From positions 19,595 to 83,594 of the forward strand of contig SKCR01021407.1 in NCBI GenBank assembly GCA_019454045.1: DNA of 64,000 nucleotides, written 5' to 3'. The number at the start of each line of letters is the position of its first letter. Positions within the stretch are counted from its first letter, which is position 1. The translations under genes and the position numbers were made by a program. Shown in pieces: positions 45,609 to 57,750 of the stretch. The stretch comes from Zanthoxylum bungeanum. Taxonomy: Eukaryota; Streptophyta; Magnoliopsida; Sapindales; Rutaceae. The notes under the pieces were generated by a model that saw nothing but the letters and a program-made list of their open reading frames with translations, was not told the origin of the DNA and ran no database searches.

Positions 45609-46888
45609 AGTGGTGGAATCTACTGTCGATCCCTGTTTGGAACTCTTCTAACAAACTGCACCTCCGTTAAGGGTAAATACGAATCCAGATGTAGACTTTC
45701 TATCATCGGGATCCGATTGGAAATCAGAATCCGTATACCCGTTAACTTGCAGTTCGTTTCCTCCATAAATTATTAACTTATCCTTAGTACCTTTAAGATA
45801 CTTGAGGATATGTTTAATGGCCATCCAATGGTCATTACCTGGATTGGACTGATATCGACTAGTTACGCTAACAGTGAAACTGATATCAGGCATCGTACAT
45901 AACATGGCATACATTATGCTACCCAAACACGAAGCATAAGGTTGGTTAGACATTCTAACCTTCTCATCTTCTGTTTGTGGACTCATCTTCTTTGAAAGAT
46001 GAATCCCATGTCTGAACGGTATGTTTGCTGTCTTACAGTTACCAAAATTATACCGTTCCAAGATCTTATCTATGTACGTTGGTTGGGACAACCCAATCAG
46101 CCTCATTTGTCTATCTCTATAGAGTTTTATCCATAAAACGTAGGAAGCTTCTCCCAGGTCCTTCATGGAGAAATTCTTACAGAGGTACGCTTTTACGCTT
46201 TGTAACATACCTAAATCATTCCCAATAATTAGGATGTCGTCAACATATAGGACTAAAATACGACCATGCTCCCACTGGCATTCTGATACACACATGATTC
46301 TTCCGAATTCTTGAGAAAACCAGACGATATAATAATCTCGTCGAATCGAAGATTCCAACTTCGTGAAGCTTGTTTAAGTCCATAAATGGACTTCTTAAGC
46401 TTACATACCATGCCCGAGTTTTCGCTGGACGCAAAACCTTCCGGCTGTTCCATATAGATTTCTTCATCAAGAAATCCATTTAGAAAAGCCGTTTTGACAT
46501 CGATTTGCCAAATCTCGTAGTCATGATACGCAGCTATAGAAAGCAAAATCCGAATTTACTTAAGCATTGCTACTGGTGAAAATGTTTCATCGTAGTCGAC
46601 GCCAGGTCGCTGCGTGTAACCTTTTGCAACCAGTCAGCCCTTGTAAGTCTCAACCTTACCGTCAGGCCCGCGCTTCCTTTTGTAAACCCATTTACAACCA
46701 ATAGGAACAATTCCTTCGGGAAGCGGAACCAAGTCCCAAACTTGATTCTCATGCATTGAGTCTATCTCGGATTTCATGGCACATTGCCATTTCACGGAGT
46801 CGATGTCTAACATCGATTCTCTATAGGTGAAAGGATCTGTATCTTCAACTAAGAAAACATCCAGACTATTTTCTTGTATCAAATACAA
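45609..46888 (-). pseudogene. C1 reverse transcriptase and N-terminal RNase H
   Basis: Reading leftwards from 46888: KWQCAMKSEIDSMHENQVWDL, then GCKWVYKRKRG, a stop, VDYDETFSPVA, QIDVKTAFLNGFLDEEIYM, QPEGF and KKSIYGLKQASRSWN. A one-base frame change near 46255 precedes the catalytic YVDDILIIGN. Then come the DLGEASYVL and SRYQSNPGNDHW motifs and the RNase H start YTDSDFQSDPDDRKSTSGFV. The frame reaches LNGGAVC, a stop, and continues to the TSD at 45609, where C2 inserted; the rest of RNase H is at 5224-5576. At least three nonsense codons and one frameshift inactivate it, but copia RT hallmarks are all visible. Confidence 0.9.
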
Positions 46889-48058
46889 GCGTTCAGGAGG
46901 TCTAGATACCCTTTCCGACCTACGGAGTGTGTGTGTTGAAGGTCCTTCATCTACTTGAACTTCAGGTTCCTCCGTTGGTTCGTTGTTTTCAGGTTGGACT
47001 TCATCAAGCTCAACCTATCTATGATTACCACCTTCTGACAAAAATTCTACTTCTAGAAATTTTACGAAGCGAGCTACGAACACATTTCGATGTTCGGTAT
47101 CATAGAACAGATATCCCCTCGTATTCGAAGGATATCCGACAAACCTAAACTTTTGCCCTCAAGGCGAAAGCTTATCTTGCTGAGTCACCCTGACATAGGC
47201 AGGACAACCTCAAACCTTAATATAATTAAGAGTTTGTCTCCTACCGAACCATATCTAATACGGAGTCGTAGGAACAACTTTTGAAGGAATCTTGTTCAAA
47301 ATATGTGCAGCTGTTAAAAGAGAGTAGCACCATAAATAATAGGGCAAATCTGTGAAACTCAACATTGATCGGACCATATCCAATAAAGTCTGATTTCTCC
47401 TATCAGACACTCCATTATGCTGTGGAGTACCTTGAAGAGTATATTGAGCGAGAATCCCATTCTCCTTCATATAATCCATGAACTCACCACTCATATATTC
47501 GCCGCCTCGATCAGATCGAAGGCATTTAATATATTGACCAGTTTGTTTTTCTACATCATTTCGTAACTCTTTGAACTTTTCAATGGTTTCCGATTTATGT
47601 CGCATCAAATAGACATAACCGTACTGTGACAGATCATCGGTAAAGGTAACGAAGTATGAATAAGCACTGTGAGCAGTCTGACTTAGTGGACCACATACAT
47701 CAGAATGTACGAGTTCCAGTAAGTTAGTGGCGAGGTGTCCAACACCAGAAAATGGGGCTTTGGTCATCTTACCCTGAATACATGATTCACAAGTTGGATA
47801 GGATTCAATGGTAAGATCTGGTATCAAACCATTCCTAACCAATTGGGTAAGGCGTTTAACGCCTATGTGACCAAGCCGCATATGCCAAAGTTCACAATCA
47901 TTAATTACAGGTATACTAAGTTCATTAACTCCAGTATTTAAATTATCTTTTGAAGTTTGCAATGTATAATGACCATGCTGGTTTGGACGACAAAGGATCT
48001 GAATATTATTTCTATCATATAAATATAAAGAACTGTTCTTAATATTAATACAAAAGCC
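46889..48058 (-). pseudogene. C1 integrase
   Basis: An HHCC zinc finger (ELWHMRLGHIGVKRL, then CESCIQGK) is followed by the DDE core: LVHSDVCGPLS (first Asp), LRSDRGGEYMSGEF (second Asp), and NGVSDRRNQTLLDMV where the third acid should be Glu. The spacing of 35 residues between the second and third acid is that of a DX35E integrase, but the codon at 47402-47404 gives Asp. A stop at 47255-47257 interrupts the chain. Downstream, a linker with the copia GKE-type region (GYPSNTRGYLFYD) leads to RT. It is in the same frame as gag and RT, as expected for a single copia polyprotein. Confidence 0.88.
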
Positions 48059-48370
48059 TTATGTATCCAATACAAAAAGTGATATAATATTAGCTACACA
48101 TCCTGGTACAAAATGGCATTCATTTAACAGAAGTGTCTCATTCGGTAATGAGATCTCGCATACTCCCACTGCAACTGCATCCAAAGAGTCTCCACTCCCG
48201 AATCGCAACTGCATCTCTCTGGGCTTCAGCCTTCTACTTTCCTTCAGCACCTGCAACGAATTGCAAATGTGAATGGGGCAAGCAGAATCTAAAATCCAGC
48301 TGGATGTAACAGCTTCACAAGCCAAAGATAAATCAATAACTGGAAAAATAAATGTACCTAATGTAGATGC
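48059..48370 (-). pseudogene. C1 aspartic protease
   Basis: SSWILDSACPIHICN carries the copia-type active site (D-S-A at 48281-48289, normally D-S-G), followed by FGSGDSLDAVAVG and a CHFVPGCVANIIS stretch. A stop at 48059-48061 ends the open part, but the frame continues in the same register into integrase. It would cleave the gag-pol precursor. Confidence 0.8.
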
Positions 48371-49207
48371 TCTATCTCTCCTCAGCTGGGCGATGTAATC
48401 AGGACAGTTCCTTTTCCAATGCCCGACTTTGCCGCAGTGGTGGCATTTGTCTTCAGAAGCCCTCTTGGGCTTAGCTATCTTTGTCTGTTGTTGAGGACCG
48501 AAACCCTTCTTCTTCTTCACTTTCTTCTTCTTTCCCTTTGACCATGTCTGGGAAGAAGCAGAGAGATAAGTAGGTCTCGGAGGGCGAGTCGGTACTCCCT
48601 TCTTGAGGTCCTCTTCCACCGTGAGCAACATCCTATGTAGCTCTTGGTAGGTACAGACAGTCCCATTCATGTTGAAGTACATCACGAACTGGCGATATGA
48701 AGCTGGGAGTGAACCAAGAATGACACTCCTACCGAGAATGTCATTCAAGATGAGATTATATTGCCTCAATTTATCGATCAAGTCGATCATCTGAAGAACA
48801 TGTGGGCTAACATCTTGCCCCTCATCCAAACACGCATGGAACAGTTACATTGCGACTTTGTGAACAATCACTTGTTCTTGGTTCTCAAACGATTGTCTCA
48901 ATCGCGTCATCATACTATACGAATCTAACATGCCATAGTATTGTTTCTTGAGTTTCGGAGACAGTGAACTAAGGATGTACGATTTAACCCTTAAATCATC
49001 ATCCTTCCAAGTTTCATAAACTTGGTGTTCCTCCTCCGTAGCGTCCGTACCCACTGTAAGGGGCAATGGACCCTCAAGAACATATCCCAGCTTTTCGGAA
49101 TTGAGGACAATCCTCAAATCCAATTCCCAGTCAGCGAAGTTCTCAACGCCTTTAAGTTTTTTCGCATCAAGCATACGCACAAACTGATTGGTGGATGGTG
49201 CCGCCAT
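48371..49207 (-). pseudogene. C1 gag
   Basis: The start ATG at 49205-49207 gives MAAPSTNQFVRMLDAKKLKG, followed by the copia gag core (FADWELDLRIVL, then WKDDDLRVKSYILSSL). An in-frame TAA at 48845-48847 interrupts it; the frame continues LFHACLDEGQDV, VLQMIDLIDKL, then ILGSLPASYRQFVM. A lysine-rich stretch precedes a canonical CX2CX4HX4C zinc knuckle (CHHCGKVGHWKRNC, 48404-48445). The single stop is the only visible lesion in gag. It lies about 740 bp from the PBS. Confidence 0.9.
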
Positions 49208-49954
49208 CGCAAATCTATCATATAGATCACAAAAAACGGTTAGCAGAAATATGCAGTTTCATATAATATCAAAAACATAAACTAGATCATGGATTTTTAA
49301 TCTAAAAATGCCACTCCCACTAAATCATGCAATACTGTAATCCCCAAACAGAATACAAAGATTTAATAATTAAATTAAATACAAATAGTGAAAAGTGGAT
49401 CCCGTGAATATATTTCAGCTCACAGCAGAGGCACGGTCTTGCCTACGTATATTCATCAGGTAGACAACTCTTTTGTCAATCATTCACTAATGACTCCTGG
49501 GTTTCCGGTCCTGGTCGTTTCTTGTTTTCGCTGCGAAGGCAGGCCCACAAGGAGACGTACCAAGGTTAAACTCGTCAATGATAAACTCAAGTTACTTACG
49601 TAATCCTGACAGCTAGGGCACGTTCAGAATTCCGCTTTCGCTTGAATTTATCTAGTATCTAATATACATCGGGTATAAATAAATCTCTATCGGCTACACC
49701 CTCACAGTAGAGGCACGGTCTCAGATGTAGTCACAGAGAAATATTCATAAACCGCATTGACAAGACGGACCACATAACATGCATCAAATGCATAATTATA
49801 TTAAAACCTTATTAATTAGGGATTTTCTGCTAAGTGTCATACACCCTAAATATAATCAAATTAGATTATAACAAGCATGTATAAAGTCAAGAAAACATGA
49901 TTAAACATTGATTTAATTAAGGCTAATCATTTTAGGGGGCCTAGAATCAGACTC
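49208..49954 (-). other. C1 5' leader
   Basis: Noncoding sequence between the PBS and gag. It holds two copies of CTCACAG(C/T)AGAGGCACGGTCT at about 49420 and 49702, each near an ATATTCAT(A/C) word. No reading frame of note. Confidence 0.55.
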
Positions 49955-49966
49955 GCTCTGATACCA
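49955..49966 (-). other. C1 primer-binding site (initiator Met)
   Basis: Minus-strand TGGTATCAGAGC, a perfect copy of the plant copia PBS complementary to initiator tRNA-Met, three bases from the LTR end. Confidence 0.88.
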
Positions 49967-49969
49967 TTT

Positions 49970-51860
49970 TGTATGGGTTTTCGGGGCTAAATCCGGTAAC
50001 GCAGCGGAAACGGTGGAAAATCAAATTTTCCGATTTCAAAACTTTTTCTCGGATTCATTAAATAAACATATTTATTTAATTACCCAATAATCAAATTATG
50101 AAATAAAATTCAATAAATCATATTCATGTGAATTTACCGAATTGCCCTTACACTTGGTATCTTGCTCATTTTAGTCCGAAATTGTTCAAATCAATTTTGG
50201 ATGATTCTAAATCATTTCTAAGATGAACTTAACATGTCCTAAATGTCAAAACACCAAAGGCAACATAAATCCCCAATTTCTTCCATTTGGCCGAGAGCCT
50301 CACAAGGGTTCATTATTGTGCATTTTGCACTTCCATGCTTCAAGACACATCCAAATGAAATCCAATCAACATGAAACTTTATATGCATCATATACACGTC
50401 CTTATACACAACATAAATGAAAAGCCCCAAATTTGGATAAGGTCTTAAACCCTAATTTTTCAATTTCTTCAAATTGGACAAATTAGACCAAATTGGTTAA
50501 ATCAATTACTTTAATCATCATTCTTCCATCCATTTAAAGTCTCAACACAATGAAATAACTATAGATCAAATCTAGGTCATTTAAGAGTGGGTCAAAAACT
50601 CTAGATTAGCAACAAAGTTTCCAAAACCATAAAAGAACACTTATAACTACACTAGTCACAAGCTTCCATCATCATACATGCTCAACACTTTCACCAAACT
50701 TCCATTCATCAAAAACACAAAGAATAAAGAAAAGAATAACATGAGAATATCACAAGATGTAGCCTAGATCTTAAGGAACATTTTCCCTTCTAATAGTAGG
50801 TTGAAGAAACTTACTAAATCTTAAGCTTTCTTTGATTTTCTCTTTGTTTTTCTTCTTCTTCTTCTTCCTCACAAGCTTCTTTTGTTTCTTTTTAATGGAG
50901 TTTGTAAACTGTATTAGGTTTATTTACCAAAATTAAATGAAAACAATTTATACTTTCCAAGAAATGGCCTTGGCCGAAAATGGTAAAGGCAAATACAACA
51001 AAATTAATTTCAATTTCATTTGGTTATAATTTGATCAACTTGTTAAATATCTAATAAACACTTTATATATATTTTAATTAAGTCAAAAAAGGCAACTTAG
51101 CCATTTAATTCAAATATCCAAATGTTAAGATATTTATATTTTAATTAAATAATTTAATCATTTAACAATTAAATAAATAATTAATTAATTAAATACAAAT
51201 ATATTAAATATATGTGTTATATTTACATTAAATATCAAATACATATATTCATTTTTGATATTAGTCAAATATCTCAATTTGACTATTAATTAATGTGTAT
51301 TTAAATTAATCAAGAATTAAATGTAAATACACAAAAATTAAGGAAATGACTATCGGGTCCCTTAACATGTATTTTGCATTTAACCTTTAAAAGACTTTAT
51401 AAATAATCAATATTATTTATAAATGTTGCTCTAGTGCTCTACGAGTATATTTCATTATTGAGACTCTCTAGATTCAGGCATATCCGTCACGAAATCCAAT
51501 TTCGTGTCCATAATTTATCCACCCGTAAATTATGACGATCACGGATAAACTCGCTGAATCATACATGTCGAGGTCATGGAAAATGTATAATCCTCCCGTC
51601 ACAGGTATCCGGATATATCCCAGAGATATAGAAGTAACGTCAAATCTCTATGGGGATTATCCAGTCGACTATTCTATTAGCAATCTCAAAAAGATGTTTA
51701 GAACTAGTTTCTAAACTGTACCACGGGCCCATGGTTTTATCTAATTGCTAATCATGTGGACTAACTATGCTCTAATACACAGAACTGACGGATCCTATCT
51801 TGACACACATAGGACACCCTGAGGATCTATCTACACCCAACGAACAGGCGGAGGTCTGAT
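49970..51860 (-). repeat. C1 5' LTR, inner part
   Basis: Matches 2790 to about 4677 with scattered differences. It is cut at 51860 by S1 after the sequence GGTCTGAT. The LTR resumes at 53823. Confidence 0.88.
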
Positions 51861-53822
51861 TGTTAGACATTATGTCCCATAGCGTCACTGTTTGTAAATG
51901 ATATTGTATTATTGTACAAAATTAACTATGTGATAATGAAATTGCCTTTTTACTTTGACTTATAAATGGCGAAAGTCCATATGATTAGTACCTGGACTGA
52001 GAATGATATGAACAGTATCAGTCCCCAAAGGTTTAATCATTAAATATCCCTAGTCGTGGTATTATCGAGACTGGACATCGATAATGCGGAATAGACTAGT
52101 ATTGCGCTTGTGCACGTTGTGAGGGCACGACGGCATAGTTCTCATATATTTAAGTATTGGATACTTATGCAAGTGCGATAGGAGGTTGTGTTTTACCGAT
52201 GGTACGGAAAACAGCTTCGCTCTGGATAGACCCCCCGGAATCCCATTGGTAGTATGTCTGCGTGTCTATGGGAGGCCGCATCAGGGTAGGTGTATATGGT
52301 CTTACCCTGAGACTTACATCGCTAGTACTACTGCGACAATCGGTAAAACTTTAGTTTTGGTGGTTGGGAACCTTAACCGGTTCTGTGTACACCTCTTCTG
52401 GGTTTATCGAGAATCGTAGTGTACTGGATGTGATGTCAAGATGGAAGTATCGCTTCAGACATATGGAGGTGATGATCACGCAGGACACAGACTAGTACTC
52501 TATAAAAGGTTGCAACCGTCGGGACAATATGACAAGGTCAGGATTGTCCGATTTAAAGAGACTAGTTGCTTGATGTCCGATATATGTTTTTCGTACGGGG
52601 CAGACACATCTCCAGCCCCAGGCCTAGCATGTGACCATCTGATACTGGATCGATGTACGCAATACTACGGTATACTACGCCTGATACAGATCTTATATTC
52701 CTATAAGAATATTTCTGGAGAATTGGGTAGGCATGGCGCTTTGCTAGAAGCCAACCTTGTCTTGTAAATCGGTAAAGACGTAGTACGAGGTACGTACGTG
52801 TTCGGATTATCCGACGACCGTATTTACTGCCAAAATATCCGGAGATCTCTTGGGTCGCTTCCTGAAGATTCACCTATGATATTTGATTCGGACTTAATTA
52901 ATCTTGGATTAATTGCGGAGAAACTTTATCTTGGATAAAGTGCCTTATTAGAGAGAGAGAGACGATTAATTTGGAATTAATCAGTTAGATTATTATATTC
53001 GATATAATAATTGAAATTTGATTTCGACGCGAAATTAAAATTAGATTTTAATTCGGGCATACGAGTTAATTAAGAATTAATTCGTAAGTAAGCGACGTAA
53101 ATAATAATTTCGCTAGGAGCGATTATTATTTAAATCCGATTTAATTAACGTCGCGACGCTAGCTCGGTATTTCGGAAATATCGAACCCGAACGCGTGAGT
53201 GAGTGGACGTGGGCCCACTTTCATTGGGAAACGTGTGGGGCCCACATGACACTTGTCATTATATGCATTATTTTATTGATAAGGCATTGCATGTTAATAG
53301 TGTACATACACTCTAAGGCATTGCATGGTGATAGTGTGCATTTCACTCAAAGGCTTTGCATGGAGTTTGAGTGTTTGACACTCTAAGCCATTGCATGGTT
53401 TATGTCATAGATTTATTATTAATTTATAAATTATAACATAATATAAATTGATTTTTGGTAATACAAAAAAATTAATTCAAGACTTTAAACCAAAAATCTC
53501 TCTTCTCTCTCAAATTGCCGTGAACACCATTGACAAGGGCAAGGAAGATTTGATCTTCCATTTCTCATTTTTGCTAGCACAAGCAAGGGATCAAAAGAGG
53601 TGATAGGGAAACCATCAAAGAGCTTGGAATACAAAAGCTTGGAGCTTCAAGTCTTCTTCCTCCTCTTGGCCGAATCCTCCACCACTTGGAGCTTCTACCA
53701 TTTGATCATCTACTTCATCACAAGGCATTGTAAGTATGATTCCGCCATACTTCATGTTTATATATATTCTTTAGTATTTCACATGCTTAATCTTTGTTTG
53801 GGACATATTATAGAAACCAACA
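51861..53822 (+). repeat. S1, solo LTR inserted in the C1 5' LTR
   Basis: 1962 bp, TGTTAGACATTATG...GAAACCAACA, flanked by perfect CTGAT (51856-51860 and 53823-53827). There is no PBS, PPT or internal sequence, so it is a solo LTR left by LTR-LTR recombination. It is related to the C2/C3/C5 LTR family but lies in plus orientation. Confidence 0.9.
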
Positions 53823-53885
53823 CTGATCTAAATAGATCGGCGACGTGACTGCCATCTAAGTGTAGAATATATCTCATGTGCCCAC
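53823..53885 (-). repeat. C1 5' LTR, short fragment between S1 and A1
   Basis: CTGATCTAAATAGATCGG... to CATGTGCCCAC matches about 4668-4732 of the 3' LTR. The rest of this LTR lies beyond A1, outside the window. Confidence 0.85.
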
Positions 53886-54085
53886 TGATAAGTGTGGAAT
53901 TTACACACCAATTCGGTACCGTCAGCTTATCATTTTGTTAGATTCCGTATTATTTAATGTTGCTTTTGGAGTTGTTTAGTGTTGTGATGACAGGAAACAG
54001 GAACAGGAAAATTCAGGTTATTTGGTGGATAATTGGATGCAAGCACGAAATGTTCAGAACTGAGATTCGGCATACAAGAAGACCT

Positions 54086-54280
54086 GGCGCCAGAAAGTCA
54101 TAAAATTTCCAGTGAGTTAGTCACCATGGCGCCGAGAGAAGTGACCGAAGCAAAGGTGCCGCGGCGCCTAACCTGTAGCTCAATAAGGCGCCACGGCGCG
54201 TTCAAGGATCCTGAAAAGAAGACTTGCGCCGCGGCGCCGAGTTTCCATACTAACTTTAGCGTATATGGCGCCGCGGCGCC
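54086..54280 (+). repeat. GGCGCC palindrome cluster in the A1 5' LTR
   Basis: GGCGCC at 54086, 54128, 54163, 54187, 54233, 54267 and 54275, several arranged as GGCGCC-NN-GGCGCC or CCGCGGCGCC. The cluster ends about 70 bp before the TATA box, so it may be a promoter-proximal regulatory array. Confidence 0.7.
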
Positions 54281-54350
54281 AGTTAGAAAGAAGAATATAA
54301 AAACTCACGCGAGGAGATAGAGTTGGAGCGTGACTGGGAAACCGGAAGAT

Positions 54351-54358
54351 TATAAATA
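54351..54358 (+). promoter_or_regulatory. A1 LTR TATA box
   Basis: TATAAATA in GAAGATTATAAATAAG. The 3' LTR copy is at 61933-61940. A second TATAAAAA lies at about 54295. Confidence 0.55.
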
Positions 54359-55267
54359 AGACTCATTACACAACATAAAAGGAGAGGAACAAAACCCTAA
54401 AAAGGACATCAATTATCAAGAACAGAGATTGAGATCGAGGAAAGAAGAAGGCATCAACTTCAGGAATTACAAGGAATCTGTATCGGGTTCCATTCTTTTC
54501 TTCTTAGATTCTCTCTATTATTGTGATGTATTCCTTAAGATTGTTGTTTTGTTTTGAAATAGCCATGAGCTAATACTCTTATTCTAGGTTTTGATGTATC
54601 CTATTGCCTGAAACTATGTATTAAGTATCAATTGAATCTCATAATAATTCTCTGAAAGTTTATTTATATTATCTCTATGCTTAATGCTTTATATTTGCTG
54701 GCCACAATTGTAATGATATTATACTTAGATCTGTCACTCGAGAGAGAGATTTGAGTAGGATTTGAGAAATATAATCAAGAATGTTATAGGGTTCGAGATA
54801 ATTTATAACTCTTGAAAGCAGTTAATAAGAATCACCGTACTTAATCAATTGTTGATTGTTGGAGTCTATAGAGATATTGATTCTTGACACTTGACAATAC
54901 CTCCACTGTCACTCGAGAGAAGGAGTGGAGAAATTATATGGTTTTGGCTTATAAACTTGGAATTTGACATGAGATAAATGAATGCATAATTACATAGTGG
55001 ATGGCTGGGTGAAATCAACTCGGATTCAATTCTCTCTTTCGTATTATTTAGTTTTTTTTTAATAATTTGCCTTTAACTACATATTGTGTTGGTTCTTCAA
55101 TTAATTTCAATCTGATTTTTCTGTGTCTAGATAGGGCTAAGGTTAGTAATTATAGTACTTCGCGTAATTTAGATTTCAATCCTTGTGGGTACGACACTCT
55201 ACTCGTTTATACTAAAACTTGCCACCGTACACTTGCGGTACGATAATAAATATCACACCAAGTTTTT

Positions 55268-55285
55268 TGGCGCCGTTGCCGGGGA
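55268..55285 (+). other. A1 primer-binding site (tRNA-Asp)
   Basis: TGGCGCCGTTGCCGGGGA matches the complement of the plant tRNA-Asp 3' end, the primer of Athila-type elements. It is 12 bp from the LTR end. Confidence 0.85.
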
Positions 55286-55419
55286 TTGATTGTTAGATCA
55301 CATTAATACTATTACCAAATAAGCTTAGCGTTAATTTAGAAGTTTATTTTATTTTTTTTTAGTCTTTTTATTTAAATTCACTGTGTTCCTGTTTGATCTT
55401 ATTAGATACTTTGTAGTGA

Positions 55420-56748
55420 ATGAGACAAAAAGTTAGACTTGACTCACTATTATTTGATCCTGAAATAGAACGCAATGTAAGGAAACTCAGAAAGGAAGCA
55501 AGGAGTGAAGTAGACAATGCAGAAGCAATAGAGGGAATAAAGAGGGAATACCACGGCAAGTAAAAGTGCAATTGCATATGAAAACAGAGAAAATGTCCCA
55601 CGACAGGTACCAATTTGCGATCATTTTAAACCTGTCATTGAGGATAATTATTCTGGATTTGCATATCAACCAATTGATGCCAATAATTTTGAATTGAAAC
55701 CTGCTCTTATTAACATGGTCCAACAAAACCAATATGGGGGATCAGCTGTCGAGGATCCCAACATTCATTTAAGGATGTTCCTAGAGATAGCTGACACCAT
55801 TAAGATGAATGGTGTACCTAAAGAAACGATTTAGGTTGAGACCTATTTCCATTTTCCTTGAGAGACCAAGCTAGGGGTTGGATGCAATCCATACCTGTAG
55901 GAAGCATCCAAACTTGGGAAGATATGGCTGTACGATTCTTGGAAAAGTTCTTTCCACCTGCTAAAACTGCCCAATTACGAACTGAAATAAGCATATTTAA
56001 AAAGAAAATTTTATTAGAAGCAATTATATGAAGCATGGAGCGGTTTAAGGACCTGCTCCGAAGATGCCCACAACATAATTTTGAGGATTGGGTCCAAATT
56101 CAGCTGTTCTATAATGGCCTTAATGGCCCGAATAGAACCATGGTTGACACAGCTGCAGGAGGTGCTCTGTTCAAGAAGTCTGCAGAAGAAGCATATACAT
56201 TACTGAACGGAATGGCCATTAATCACTTCCAATGGCCAACTGAGCGAACTACGGTGACTAAACTGGCGGGCATACATGAAGTAGACCCGCTAGTTGCACT
56301 AACGGCTCAGATTTCAACCCTCTCTTCTCATGTGGCAGCTTTAAGAAATCAACATGTGCAACCATCTATCGAATCTGCTGCAGCTGTAAATATGCAATTA
56401 GTGGAAGGAACCCCGAGCTTTGAGCAAGTTCAATATGTGAACAACAGAAATTTCAACAATTATAGGGGAAATCTTGCATCAAACCAATATCATCCGGGAC
56501 TCAGGCATCATGAAAATTTTTCTTATGCAAACACAAAGAATACCTTGATGCCCCCACCTGGTTTCAACAACCAAATGTCCGAACAGAAACCATCATTAGA
56601 AGACCTTTTGAGCACGTTTGTCGCCAAATCCTCAGAAAGGTTCGAGAAGAATGAGTCGCGATTAAGAAATATAGAGACCTACATGGGCAACATGGGAGCT
56701 ACGATGAAATCATTAGAAACCCATTTGTCAGCTTGCCTCCTCGATTAG
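55420..56748 (+). pseudogene. A1 gag (broken)
   Basis: The ATG at 55420 opens MRQKVRLDSLLFDPEIERNV..., stopping at 55561-55563. A shifted frame gives ICDHFKPVIEDNYSGF and ELKPALINMVQQNQYGG, then EDPNIHLRMFLEIADTIK. Then come a stop near 55832, ARGWMQSIP and WEDMAVRFLEKFFPPAKT. A last open stretch (56035-56748) carries the Athila gag hallmark FKDLLRRCPQHNFEDWVQIQ, then FYNGLNGPNRTMVDTAAGGA and EEAYTLLNGMAINH, and stops at 56746-56748. Similarity to Athila gag is clear. Several stops and frame changes prevent a complete product. Gag would assemble the particle. Confidence 0.85.
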
Positions 56749-57750
56749 GCAACCACAAAAAGGGGCATTTCCTAGCAATACCGAAATAAACCCTAAGGAA
56801 CAGTGCCAAGCTATCACCCTTAGGAACGGAAGACAATCGGACATACCCCTGATGAAAGTAGCCTAGATAAGGAAATAGAGATACAGGAAGAGCCAATAAT
56901 GACTAAAGATCAGAGCGACATCCCTTCTGTAGTTGCGAAACCTCAGATTCCAAAGCCATCTCTTCCATATCCTCAACGTTTCCAAAAGAAGAAGTTAGAT
57001 GCCCAATTTCCTAAATTTTTGGAAATTTTCAAAAAAATCCACATTAACATTCCCTTTGCTGAAGCTTTAGCTCAAATGCCCCATTATGTAAAGTTCATGA
57101 AGGAGATTATGTCTAAAAAGCGAAGGTTGGAGGATTTTGAAACTGTGAAACTCACAGAAGAATGCAGTGCTATAATTCAAAAGAAATTGCCTCAAAAGCT
57201 TAAAGACCCAGAAAGTTTCACCATACCATACAATATTGGAGGGTCTACTTTCACTAAAGCATTATGTGATCTGGGAGCAAGCATTAATTTGATGCCTCTC
57301 TCAGTTTTCCGAAAATTGGGCCTTGGAGACACCAAGCCCACAACTATCACCTGCAACTGGCAGACAGGTCCCTAACATACCTTAAAGGAGTTATCGAAGA
57401 TGTGTTAGTAAAAGTGGATAAGTTCATCTCCCTGCAGATTTTGTAGTCTTGATATGGAGGAGACCAAAAATACCATTGATTTTGGGACGCCCATTCTTGG
57501 CAACTGGGAAGGCTTTAATTGATGTACAAAAAGGGAGACTAACTTTGAGAGTAGGAGATGAAGATGTAACATTTGACATTTAGCAAACTCTAAATTATCC
57601 CGAAGAAACCCACACTTGTAACCGGGTGGATGTTACAGACATCTGTACACAAGAGATAAGCCTGGAGAATGAGTCTGCTGACCCTTTAAAGCGATGTTTG
57701 ATCAACTCAGTTATCGATAGAGAAACGCCATTTGACGATCAAGACCTTAA
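56749..57750 (+). pseudogene. A1 protease region
   Basis: An open stretch at 56899-57375 contains FPKFLEIFKKIHINIPFAEA, then MPHYVKFMKEIM, then the protease active site KALCDLGASINLMP (D-L-G-A) followed by LGLGDTKPTTI. After a frame change, LILGRPFLATGKALIDVQKG and LTLRVGDEDVTFDI follow, with a stop at about 57581. The remaining frame to about 57750 has no domain I can name. The organisation matches Athila gag-protease up to this point. RT should follow but does not: integrase zinc-finger sequence begins at 57751. Confidence 0.8.

Larger units (their letters stand above)
53886..55255 (+). repeat. A1 5' LTR
   Basis: About 1370 bp; the termini TGATA...TATCA form an inverted repeat. Seven GGCGCC sites occur within 54086-54280. 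A 95-codon frame (54033-54320) recurs in the 3' LTR but is simply LTR sequence. Confidence 0.88.

Noticed and set aside
54033..54320. 95-codon frame in the A1 LTR, also at 61624-61902
   Set aside because: It is LTR sequence upstream of the TATA box, with GGCGCC words producing Ala/Pro/Arg codons; the LTR pair explains its conservation.
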